A stretch of 64,000 nucleotides of DNA from an uncultured Massilia sp. (lineage in GTDB: Bacteria; Pseudomonadota; Gammaproteobacteria; Burkholderiales; Burkholderiaceae_D): NCBI RefSeq assembly GCF_913773735.1, contig NZ_CAJYEB010000034.1, positions 1 to 64,000 of the forward strand, written 5' to 3'. The notes under the pieces were generated by a model. The model did not search any database, was not told the origin of the DNA, and was given only the letters and a program-made list of their open reading frames with translations. Positions 46,017 to 53,872 of this stretch are shown piece by piece. The position numbers and the translations under genes were made by a program. The number at the start of each line of letters is the position of its first letter. Position 1 is the stretch's first letter.

Positions 46017-47192
46017 ATGACCATCGAGTTCAGCTACTGGCCGGAACATTATGGGAAATCGTTTCAGGTGACCAAGATCCTGGGACTGGCTTCCCTCGGT
46101 TTCGCCGACGTGACGGAAATCCGGACCGCGTGCAAGCACATCGATCCGGACGACGACGACACCTGGGTCAGGGAGTGGCTGGCGACGGCCGACGCCGTGG
46201 AAAGGCATGGCAGGCAGGCCGAAGCGCTGGGCAACTGGCATGGCGCGCGCGCTGCGTATGCGCGTGCCTGCAACTACACCCGCACCGCCGAATTCATGGT
46301 CAAGGACGACGATGCGCGCAAGCGGAGCCTCATCCGCAAGTCGGTGGCGCTGTTCGAGGCCGGCGCACGGTATTTCGACGTGCGTCCGGAAAAAGTGTCC
46401 GTGCCTTACGAGGATGTGCAGCTGGAGGGTTACTTCTTTGCGCCGGACTGGATCGACGGACCGCGGCCCACTTTGTTCGCGCTCAACGGGGGCGAAGAGC
46501 ACTCATCGGAGAACTACTTCAACCTCGGGCCGGCCTTCCTCGAGAGCGGCTACAACTTTTTCGTCTACGACCAGCCGGGGACCGGCCTGTCGCTGTACGA
46601 AAAGGGAAAGGGCCGCCGCGCCGACAGCGAAGCGTTCCATTCGCGCGCCATCGATGTGCTGCTGACCCGACCGGAAGTCGATCCGGACAGGATCATCGTC
46701 TTCGGGGAGAGCTTTGCCGGCTACGACGCGCTGCGCTTCGCCGCCTTCGACCAGCGCATCGCCGCGGTGATCTCGGACGGCGGCACGCACAAGTTCGACT
46801 GGGCGGCCATGCTCCGGTGGATGCCGCCGAGCCTGGCGGCGCACGGCCTGCGCATCCTCGGCGCGCACAGCCTCGACGAACTCGCCAACGATCCCCGCTT
46901 CGCCTACGACCTCGAAGGCGTCCTGCACCGGATCGCCTGCCCGTTGCTGGTCGTCCACGGCGCCGAGGAAGCGCTGGTGCAGCCGCATCCGCTCAAGCAG
47001 GCCCTGACGAACTACGAGCAGGCCGGATCCGCGCAGAAGACGTTCGTGGCGATCGAGGATCGCCGGCTCGGCGGACTGGAACACTGCCAGGTGGACAACA
47101 AGCATGTGGCGCGCGACGTCGTCCTGAACTGGCTGTGTTCGATCGGCCTGGGACCGTCGGCGCCGCGCCGCGCGCCAGCACGGGCGGCCTGA
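46017..47192 (+). CDS. Alpha/beta hydrolase (FrsA/dihydropseudooxynicotine-hydrolase-like)
   Basis: The 391-residue protein has an N-terminal helical cap (~1-130) before the alpha/beta fold. The motif 'VFGESFAGYDALRFAAFD' carries the nucleophilic Ser (GESFAG), 'LFALNGGEEHSSENYF' provides the oxyanion region, and 'LVVHGAEEALV' and 'GGLEHCQVDN' hold the likely Asp/Glu and His. The architecture matches esterases and C-C hydrolases with an N-terminal lid. Divergent from the flavin monooxygenase, suggesting a joint breakdown pathway. AAGGAG precedes the ATG. Confidence 0.85.
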   Translation: MTIEFSYWPEHYGKSFQVTKILGLASLGFADVTEIRTACKHIDPDDDDTWVREWLATADAVERHGRQAEALGNWHGARAAYARACNYTRTAEFMVKDDDARKRSLIRKSVALFEAGARYFDVRPEKVSVPYEDVQLEGYFFAPDWIDGPRPTLFALNGGEEHSSENYFNLGPAFLESGYNFFVYDQPGTGLSLYEKGKGRRADSEAFHSRAIDVLLTRPEVDPDRIIVFGESFAGYDALRFAAFDQRIAAVISDGGTHKFDWAAMLRWMPPSLAAHGLRILGAHSLDELANDPRFAYDLEGVLHRIACPLLVVHGAEEALVQPHPLKQALTNYEQAGSAQKTFVAIEDRRLGGLEHCQVDNKHVARDVVLNWLCSIGLGPSAPRRAPARAA

Positions 47193-47211
47193 CGTCGCCG
47201 CGGCCGGGCTC

Positions 47212-48234
47212 CTAGAAGCGCTTGAGCACGCCGGCCTGCCACAGGTCGCGGTCGTCGGTCTGGCGGAAGGTCTTGACGCGGTTGAAGTTCACGAACAGGC
47301 GCGTGTGGCGCGACAGCGCGTGCTCGGCCTGGAAGCTGATCAGCATGTTGTTGCGGGTGCGGTCGTCGTCGCGGCGGTTGCGCGTGACGTAGGGGCCGAT
47401 GCCGGCGCTCATCGCGAAGCGCGGCGTCACCTGCTGCACGTACCAGGCCTGGCCGGCGAAGCCGCGGCGGTCCACGCGCGCGCCGTCGTCACCCTCGTCG
47501 ATGTACTTGAGCGAGGCGGCCCAGTGCTTGAACGGGCCGTCCGGCGACAGGTACTTGCGCAGTTCCAGCGTGCCGGCGTAGGCGCCGTCGGTGCCGGACA
47601 TGTTCGTGATCGAATTGCCGTAGGAAAGGCCGAACCACAGGCGCTCGCTGGCCGGCTCGGTCGACGGATTCGGCGCGGCCGCGCCGAACTGGCGGCCGAG
47701 GCCGATCATCAGCGCCGTCGAGTTGTGCACGGTGGGCATGCGCACGTGGTTCAGGCCGACGCGCAGGTGGGTGCCGTCGGGCATGAAGTCGAGCGGGATA
47801 CGCAGCGCGCCGCTGAGCAGCAGGCCCCAGTTGGCGTCGTCGCGCTGGCGGCCGTCGATGGTCGTCGTGTTCATGCTCACGTAGGGGCCGAGGCCCAACT
47901 CGCCTTCGAGCCGGCCGCCCAGGTTGCCGACCTTCAGCCACTGCACGGCGAAGCCGTCGCGGTGGTTGTTCTCCGGATGGCCTTCGTTGTAGTGCACGAA
48001 GTCGATGCGGCCGCCCCCGAACAGGTCCGGCTCCTCGCGCCCGGCGCGGACCTCGAAGGTGCGCTTGCGCATCCATTGCGTGCCTTCGTCGTTGCCGCCG
48101 TGCATGCGGCCGTTGCCGAACACGGCCGACAGGTAGGCGCCCGGCTGGTCGGGTGGGGCGCCATCGGTGGCCTGGGCGCAGGCGGTGCCGGCGGCGCCCA
48201 GGAGGAAGATGCTCAATGTTGTACGTACGTTCAT
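47212..48234 (-). CDS. Putative outer-membrane protein of unknown function
   Basis: The 340-residue exported protein begins with a signal peptide ('MNVRTTLSIFLLGAAGTACAQA') and then alternates short amphipathic strands ending in aromatic residues. The last residues 'WQAGVLKRF' end in Phe, the usual beta-barrel C-terminus. It resembles lipid A deacylase/acyloxyacyl-type or porin-like barrels in layout, but no family motif is recognised. Stands alone; convergent with the hydrolase gene 19 bp away. Confidence 0.65.
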   Translation of the reverse strand: MNVRTTLSIFLLGAAGTACAQATDGAPPDQPGAYLSAVFGNGRMHGGNDEGTQWMRKRTFEVRAGREEPDLFGGGRIDFVHYNEGHPENNHRDGFAVQWLKVGNLGGRLEGELGLGPYVSMNTTTIDGRQRDDANWGLLLSGALRIPLDFMPDGTHLRVGLNHVRMPTVHNSTALMIGLGRQFGAAAPNPSTEPASERLWFGLSYGNSITNMSGTDGAYAGTLELRKYLSPDGPFKHWAASLKYIDEGDDGARVDRRGFAGQAWYVQQVTPRFAMSAGIGPYVTRNRRDDDRTRNNMLISFQAEHALSRHTRLFVNFNRVKTFRQTDDRDLWQAGVLKRF

Positions 48235-48330
48235 GCGGTTCCTTGGAATGGGACCGGCGTGCCGGTCGGCCAACCAAGGATCATAACTCTTCGGCAAATT
48301 CCTTGCCGCAAGCCACGAAGGATGGCGTGC

Positions 48331-49227
48331 TCATCCGGCCGGCTGGTTCAGGCTGGCCCAGCAATACGCCGCCGCCATCGTGCGCTGCGGCCGGTAGGCC
48401 TGCAGGAAGGCGGCGGCCGCGGCGATGCCGGGACGCCGCGCCGGGTCCGCCTCGCCCAGCAGCCGGCCGATCGCCGTGCGCACCGCCACGTCGCCGTGCA
48501 ATGAACAATCCGGGTAGCCATAGCCGCGCAGCAGCGCGTAATTCACGGTCCAGGGCCCGATGCCCTTGACGGCCAGCAGGCGCGCTTCGGCCTGCGCGAT
48601 GTCGCCGTCGTCCAGCAGGCCGTCCAGGTCGAGCGCGCCGTCCGCGACCAGGCGCGCGAGGCGCAGCAGCGTTTCCGCCTTGGCGCGCGAGAACTTGCGG
48701 CTGGTCAGCCGGTCGAGGTCCAGGCGGGCGACGTCGGGCGCTTCCGGATAGCACCACAGGCCGCTCGCATGGGGCCGTCCCGCCTGCTCGATGAAGCTGC
48801 GCCGCAGCGCGATCGCGAACGACAGGTTGATCTGCTGGCCGATCACGGCCCAGGTCAGCGCCTCGAACACGGTGGCCGACTGGATCACGCGCAGGCCGGG
48901 CTGGCGCCGCACGAGCGGGGCGAACAGGGCGTCGGCGGCCGTCAGCGCCGCGAACGGCGCGGGATCGATGCGCAGGCCCAGCATGTTGCGCAGCAGGGCG
49001 TCGAGGCGGTCCGGGGCGACGGCGCCGTCGGCATCGACGGCGCATCCGGCGCGGCCGTCGTGCAGGTCCAGGTCGAGCCGCAGCGCCACGCCGTCCAGCA
49101 GCACGCCCTTGCGGATGCGCGTGCCCTCGACCGCCTCGGCCAGGCCGGTGGCGTCGCGCCCGTGGAAGGCGAAGGCGTGGCCGGCATCGTAGCCGGCCGG
49201 CAGGTCGATGGCGAAGTGCGTCACCAT
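48331..49227 (-). CDS. alkA: DNA-3-methyladenine glycosylase II
   Basis: The 298-residue helix-hairpin-helix glycosylase removes alkylated bases. It has an AlkA N-terminal domain (~1-110), 'LTWAVIGQQINLSFAIALRRSF' (GQQIS-type), and the HhH-GPD stretch 'LLAVKGIGPWTVNYALLRGYGYPDC' (in part) followed by an Asp in 'LHGDVAVR' at the catalytic position. It ends 96 bp upstream of the OMP gene. Repair of alkylation damage is the expected role. Confidence 0.92.
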   Translation of the reverse strand: MVTHFAIDLPAGYDAGHAFAFHGRDATGLAEAVEGTRIRKGVLLDGVALRLDLDLHDGRAGCAVDADGAVAPDRLDALLRNMLGLRIDPAPFAALTAADALFAPLVRRQPGLRVIQSATVFEALTWAVIGQQINLSFAIALRRSFIEQAGRPHASGLWCYPEAPDVARLDLDRLTSRKFSRAKAETLLRLARLVADGALDLDGLLDDGDIAQAEARLLAVKGIGPWTVNYALLRGYGYPDCSLHGDVAVRTAIGRLLGEADPARRPGIAAAAAFLQAYRPQRTMAAAYCWASLNQPAG

Positions 49228-49234
49228 GGCCGCC

Positions 49235-50134
49235 TTACTTGCCGCCGGCGGCGGCCGCGGCGGCGGGGCGTCCGAAGCGCGGCCGGAAGCCGGTCACGAG
49301 GGCGGTGCCGACCAGCACGATGGCCGAGCCGGCGACCGTGTACCAGCCGACGGTCTCGCCCAGGAACAGCGTGCCCCACAGGATGCCGAACACCGGGCTC
49401 AGGAAGGTGACGGTCAGCGCCGAGGTCGCGCCGACCGCCTCGATCAGGCGGAAGTACAGGATGTAGGCGATGCCGCTGCACAGCACGCCCAGCGCCAGCA
49501 CGGCGCCGGCGATGCCGACGGTCGGCGCGCCCGCCGGCGGGAACAGGGCCAGCGCCGGCAGCACCATCAGGGCCGAGGTCCACATCGTGCCGTGCGCGTT
49601 GGCGAAGGGTTCCACGCTGCGCGCCGAGCGCGCGTACAGGCTGGCGACGCCGTAGCACATGGCGGCCAGCAGCGTCGCGGCGATCGCGATGCCGGCGCCG
49701 GGGCGGCTGGCGACGCGGTCGAAGCCGACCAGCAGCGCCACCCCGGCCGTGCCCAGCACCAGGCCGAGCAGGGTGCGCGCCGGCACGGCCTGGCGCGTCC
49801 AGGCGGCGCCCAGCAGCGCGCCCCACATCGGCGTGGTGGCGTTGAGCACCGCCAGCACCGAGGCCGACAGCGTGCGCGCGGCGAAGGCGAACAGCAGGAA
49901 GGGCAGGGCGGAATTGAAGAAGCCGAGGATGACGTAATGCTTCCAGTGCGCGCGCAGGTCGAGGCGCTTCTTGAGCACGGCGCCGACCAGCGCCAGGAAC
50001 AGCGCGGCCAGCAGCACGCGGCACTCGATCAGCACGGCCGGCCCCAGCACGGGCGCGGCGATGCGCATGAACAGGAAGGAGCCGCCCCAGATGGCGGCAA
50101 GCAGGATGAGGCGCAGCAGGTTGGCAGTGTTCAT
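49235..50134 (-). CDS. DMT-superfamily (EamA) transporter
   Basis: The 299-residue membrane protein has ten helices in two EamA repeats: 'LLAAIWGGSFLFMRIAAPVLGP' (in part) begins repeat 1 and 'YGVASLYARSARS' repeat 2. The C-terminal tail is Ala/Gly-rich. Probably exports a metabolite; substrate unknown. Its stop is 7 nt from the alkA start, so the two are likely co-transcribed. Confidence 0.9.
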   Translation of the reverse strand: MNTANLLRLILLAAIWGGSFLFMRIAAPVLGPAVLIECRVLLAALFLALVGAVLKKRLDLRAHWKHYVILGFFNSALPFLLFAFAARTLSASVLAVLNATTPMWGALLGAAWTRQAVPARTLLGLVLGTAGVALLVGFDRVASRPGAGIAIAATLLAAMCYGVASLYARSARSVEPFANAHGTMWTSALMVLPALALFPPAGAPTVGIAGAVLALGVLCSGIAYILYFRLIEAVGATSALTVTFLSPVFGILWGTLFLGETVGWYTVAGSAIVLVGTALVTGFRPRFGRPAAAAAAGGK

Positions 50135-50280
50135 GGTCGTTCGTGTGGTCCGGGGGAACCGATGGTGGCGCACGGGGGCCGCGCGATCACTCCGGTTCTT
50201 GCTGTCGGACCGGGAAGCGCGTGCGGGGAATGGACCATGATACAAAAGATAAGCCGGGCTTGCTGGCGAGGCCCAAAAGC

Positions 50281-50370
50281 CGTCGCCCCGGCGCAAGGCC
50301 GGGGCCCAATTTTTGTAAGCAATGTGGCGACGCTTACTGAAATTGGACCCCGGCCTGCGCCGGGGCGACG
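50281..50370. repeat. REP-like inverted repeat pair, family R3 copy B
   Basis: Left unit CGTCGCCCCGGCGCAAGGCC, then GGGGCCCAATTT; right unit AATTGGACCCCGGCC ending in GGGGCGACG. Same architecture as copies at 39077 and 57965. Between the DMT gene and the M48-like gene. Confidence 0.85.
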
Positions 50371-50396
50371 GCTTAAATGCTAACGATTTATATCGT

Positions 50397-51479
50397 TTAC
50401 GGCACCAGCGGCTTCTTGCCGGCGCGCTTGGCCTTGATCTCGGCGTTCGCCTTGTCGATCGCCGCCAGGCGCTGCGCCAGCGCCGGGTGGTTGGCGCTGA
50501 AGCCGTTCAGGACCCCGGGCGGATGCGCCTCGGCCAGGCGCTTCCAGAACGCCGGCGCGTCGCTGGTGTCGTAGCCGGCGCGCGCCGCCATGTAGGTGCC
50601 GAGGCGGTCCGCCGCGGCGTCGGCCTCGGCCGGCATGGCCTTGATGCCGCCGCTGCCGATCAGCAGCGAGGTGTCGGGCGCGATGCTGCGCAGGTTGTCG
50701 ACGATGCTGCCGATCGTGGCCTGGTTGCGCTGGACGACGGGGTGGTTCAGCATGTTGTGCGCCATCGTGCGGGCCAGCACGAAGGCCAGCTCGTCGTCGT
50801 CGCGCACGAAGTCGATCATGCCGCGCGTGACCAGCACCCGGTTGCCGTCGGCATAGGCGTTGACGTTGTCGGCGTTGCCCAGCTCGATCGCGAAGGCGCA
50901 GGCGCGCGTGACGGGAATGGCGATCTCGCGCTCCTTGTTGCGGCGCTCGATCGTCATCGGCAGGCTGGCCTGGGTGGCGATGATCTTCGCGAACGTGGCG
51001 CCGGCCTGGGTCAGCGCGTTTTCCCCGGTGGGCAGCGGCTTGCCGGCGGCGGCGAGCAGCACGTCGTTTACCTGCAGGCCCGCGCGCGCGGCGCCGCTGC
51101 CGGCCAGCACGCTGGTCACCTGCAGGTGCTCGCCCATGCCGAAGGCGACGTGGGCGGCCTCGTTGTAGTCGCCCGGGTAGGACCAGCGGTTCTTGGCGGT
51201 GAAGCCGAGCAGGTTGCGGGCCTGGCCCTTGCACAGTTCGGCGTTCTGGATCAGCAGCGGGGCGGCGACCCGGTACAGCCGGTCCTGCAGGACCGCCATC
51301 TTCGTCAGGGTGTCGGCGGCGGCGGCCATCCGGGGGCTCAGGCCGGGGGCCTCGGCCGGGCGCTCGACCACGCCGGGGATGCCGGGGGACTGGCGCGGCG
51401 CCTGCGTGGCGCAGGCGGAAAGCAGCAGCGCTGCGACGATTGCGGATGCCCGAAGGCCGAGATGACGCGTGCGGGTCAT
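50397..51479 (-). CDS. M48-like/PDZ lipoprotein lacking the zinc-protease residues
   Basis: The 360-residue protein has a signal peptide ending in a lipobox (LLLSAC, Cys ~21), a PDZ domain (~115-195, 'LQVTSVLAGSGAARAGLQVNDVLL') and an M48-type peptidase domain. The expected HExxH is replaced: residues 234-246 read VLARTMAHNMLNH, with Arg237-Thr238 where His-Glu should be. The downstream zinc Glu also seems lost ('AADRLGTYMAARAGYD' with Ala at the Glu position). It is probably a non-catalytic, membrane-anchored pseudopeptidase. GAGGAG precedes the ATG by 5 nt. Confidence 0.85.
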   Translation of the reverse strand: MTRTRHLGLRASAIVAALLLSACATQAPRQSPGIPGVVERPAEAPGLSPRMAAAADTLTKMAVLQDRLYRVAAPLLIQNAELCKGQARNLLGFTAKNRWSYPGDYNEAAHVAFGMGEHLQVTSVLAGSGAARAGLQVNDVLLAAAGKPLPTGENALTQAGATFAKIIATQASLPMTIERRNKEREIAIPVTRACAFAIELGNADNVNAYADGNRVLVTRGMIDFVRDDDELAFVLARTMAHNMLNHPVVQRNQATIGSIVDNLRSIAPDTSLLIGSGGIKAMPAEADAAADRLGTYMAARAGYDTSDAPAFWKRLAEAHPPGVLNGFSANHPALAQRLAAIDKANAEIKAKRAGKKPLVP

Positions 51480-51489
51480 TGTGCTCCTC

Positions 51490-51939
51490 TTATTGTTTGC
51501 CGGTGCTGCCGAATCCTCCGACGCCCCGGTCGCTCGTTGCGAAATCCTCCACGACATTGAAGCCAACCTGCATGACGGGCACGACGATGAGCTGCGCCAG
51601 GCGGTCCATCGGCTGCAGCGTGAACGTGGATTGGCCGCGATTCCAGGTCGATACCATCAGTTGCCCCTGGTAATCGGAGTCGATCAAGCCTACCAGATTA
51701 CCGAGGACGATGCCGTTCTTATGGCCGAGTCCACTGCGCGGCAGGATCATGGCGGCATAGCCGGGGTCGCCGATGTGGATCGCCAGGCCGGTCGGCACCA
51801 GCACGGTGTCGCCAGGCGCGATGACGAGCGGCGCGTCGACGCAGGCGCGCAGGTCGAGGCCGGCGCTGCCGGCGGTGGCGTAGGCCGGCAGGAAGTCCTT
51901 CATGCGCGGGTCGAGGATTTTCAGGTCGATGTTCTTCAT
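51490..51939 (-). CDS. dut: dUTP diphosphatase
   Basis: The 149-residue trimeric dUTPase has all five motifs: '[10 protein letters not shown]' (1), '[11 protein letters not shown]' (2), '[11 protein letters not shown]' (3), 'RLAQLIV' (4) and the C-terminal '[10 protein letters not shown]' (5). It hydrolyses dUTP to dUMP, keeping uracil out of DNA. It lies downstream of coaBC, the usual neighbour in Proteobacteria, with a 35-bp gap. Confidence 0.97.
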   Translation of the reverse strand: MKNIDLKILDPRMKDFLPAYATAGSAGLDLRACVDAPLVIAPGDTVLVPTGLAIHIGDPGYAAMILPRSGLGHKNGIVLGNLVGLIDSDYQGQLMVSTWNRGQSTFTLQPMDRLAQLIVVPVMQVGFNVVEDFATSDRGVGGFGSTGKQ

Positions 51940-51974
51940 GGATGTCGGTCGGTGTGACGGTGTTGCGGTGGGGC

Positions 51975-53201
51975 TCAGGCCAGCAGCGAGCGCCGTTCCA
52001 GGCGCTTGGCGATCTCGGATACCAGCTGGCGCGCCAGTTCCAGCTTGGGCGCGCGCGGCAGCACCGTGTGGCCGCTTTCGTCGAACAGCACGATCGCATT
52101 CTCATCCTGCCCGAAGGTTTGTGGGCCGATATTGCCCACCAGCAAAGGAATGCCTTTTTTCTCGCGCTTGACGGCGCCGTATTCGATCAGGTTTTCCGAT
52201 TCCGCGGCAAAGCCCACGCAGTAGGGCCAGCCGCTCAGGGAGGTGGTGCCGGCGACGGTCGCCAGGATGTCGGGGTTCTGCGCGAACACCAGTTGCGGCG
52301 CGGCGCCGTCGCCGTCCTTCTTGATCTTGTGGTCGCTGGCGTTCTCGACGCGCCAGTCGGCGACGGCCGCCACGCCGATGAAGACGTGCTGGCCGGGCAC
52401 GGCCGCCATCGCCGCGTCGAGCATCTGGCGCGCGCTGGTGACGTCGATGCGGCGCACGCCATGCGGCGTGGGCAGGGCGGTGGGACCGGACACGAGGGTC
52501 ACCTCGGCGCCGGCCTCGCGCGCGGCGCGCGCGACCGCATACCCCATCTTGCCCGACGATAGATTGGTGATGCCGCGCACGGGGTCGATGGCCTCGTAGG
52601 TCGGGCCGGCCGTGATCAGCACGCGCTTGCCGGCCAGGACCTTGGGCTGGAACGCGGCCACCAGTTCGTCCAGCAGTTCGTGCGGCTCGAGCATGCGGCC
52701 CATGCCGGTCTCGCCGCAGGCCTGCGAACCCGCGGCCGGGCCGAGGATCCCCGTGCCGTCCTCGCGCAGCCGCGCGACGTTACGTTGCGTGGGAGGCTTT
52801 TCCCACATCTCGACGTTCATCGCCGGCGCCACCAGCAGCGGCACGTGGTGCGGGCGCGCCAGGCACAGCGTCGACAACAGGTCGTCGGTGGCGCCGTGCG
52901 CCAGCTTGAACAGGAAGTCGGCGGAGCAGGGCGCGACGAGGATGGCGTCGGCGTCGCGGGTCAGGTCGATGTGCGCCATGTTGTTGGGCACGCGGCCATC
53001 CCACTGGTCCGTGAAGACGGCGCGGCCGGACAGCGCCTGCATCGTCACGGTGCCGATGAAGTGGGTGGCGGCCTCGGTCATCACGACCTGCACGTTCGCG
53101 CCCTCCTTTGCCAGAGCGCGGCACAGCTCGGCGGCCTTGTAGCAGGCGACGCCGCCGGACAGGCCCAGGACGATCTTCTTGCCTTTCAGGTCCATGGTCA
53201 T
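51975..53201 (-). CDS. coaBC: Bifunctional phosphopantothenoylcysteine decarboxylase/phosphopantothenate--cysteine ligase
   Basis: The 408-residue CoA biosynthesis enzyme has an N-terminal flavin-dependent decarboxylase domain (~1-185: '[14 protein letters not shown]', 'PAMNVEMW', '[10 protein letters not shown]' with the catalytic Cys) and a C-terminal CTP-dependent ligase (~190-400: '[25 protein letters not shown]' in part, 'AVADWR'). GGAGGCAAC precedes the ATG at 53201; an ATG two codons later is less well spaced. Confidence 0.96.
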   Translation of the reverse strand: MTMDLKGKKIVLGLSGGVACYKAAELCRALAKEGANVQVVMTEAATHFIGTVTMQALSGRAVFTDQWDGRVPNNMAHIDLTRDADAILVAPCSADFLFKLAHGATDDLLSTLCLARPHHVPLLVAPAMNVEMWEKPPTQRNVARLREDGTGILGPAAGSQACGETGMGRMLEPHELLDELVAAFQPKVLAGKRVLITAGPTYEAIDPVRGITNLSSGKMGYAVARAAREAGAEVTLVSGPTALPTPHGVRRIDVTSARQMLDAAMAAVPGQHVFIGVAAVADWRVENASDHKIKKDGDGAAPQLVFAQNPDILATVAGTTSLSGWPYCVGFAAESENLIEYGAVKREKKGIPLLVGNIGPQTFGQDENAIVLFDESGHTVLPRAPKLELARQLVSEIAKRLERRSLLA

Positions 53202-53257
53202 GTTGCCTCCTTGCTCGATGCGTTTCGGTGTCTGCGCAGTGCTTGCGCTGTGTTTGC

Positions 53258-53773
53258 TCAGTGCTTGTTCACGCGCCGCAGCTCGTCGACGATGAACAGG
53301 ATGGCGCCGATGGTGATCGCCGTGTCGGCGATGTTGAATGCCGGGAAGTGGCCGACGCCGGCCAGGTAGAAGTCGAGGAAGTCGATCACGTGGCCGTACA
53401 TGAGGCGGTCGATCAGGTTGCCCAGCGCGCCGCCCATGATCAGGGCCAGCGCCCAGCAGAACATGCGTTGCCCCGCGTGCTTGCGCAGCAGGTAGAGGAT
53501 GAAGCCGACGGCGACGATCGCGATGCCGGCGAAGAAGTAACGCTGCCAGCCGCCCTGGGTGGACAGGAAGCTGAACGCCGCGCCCGGATTGTAGGCGAGC
53601 ACGAGGTTGAAGAAGCTGGTGACCGGTTTTTCTTCGCCGTGCACGAACAGGCGGACGATGGTGATCTTGCTGATCTGGTCGAGCAGGATGACGATGAAGG
53701 CGATCCCGATCCACGGCGCGAGGCTGGGGCGCGAGGAGACGGCGGAGAACGTCGGTTTCTTTTTGGTGGCCAT
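53258..53773 (-). CDS. lspA: Lipoprotein signal peptidase (signal peptidase II)
   Basis: The 171-residue inner-membrane aspartyl peptidase cleaves prolipoprotein signals. Four helices are visible; the catalytic Asp residues are in '[18 protein letters not shown]' and '[14 protein letters not shown]'. '[10 protein letters not shown]' is a family motif. It is downstream of ileS, the classic order, with 99 bp between them; here fkpB-ispH, which follow in E. coli, are 32 kb away. Confidence 0.97.
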   Translation of the reverse strand: MATKKKPTFSAVSSRPSLAPWIGIAFIVILLDQISKITIVRLFVHGEEKPVTSFFNLVLAYNPGAAFSFLSTQGGWQRYFFAGIAIVAVGFILYLLRKHAGQRMFCWALALIMGGALGNLIDRLMYGHVIDFLDFYLAGVGHFPAFNIADTAITIGAILFIVDELRRVNKH

Positions 53774-53872
53774 GTCGATGAGGTTGAGGGTGGGGAGCCG
53801 CCGCGGGCTCCACGATGGGCCGGCGGCGGCACGTGGCCGCCGCCGGTCGCTTGCTGGTTGCTTACCTGGCGC

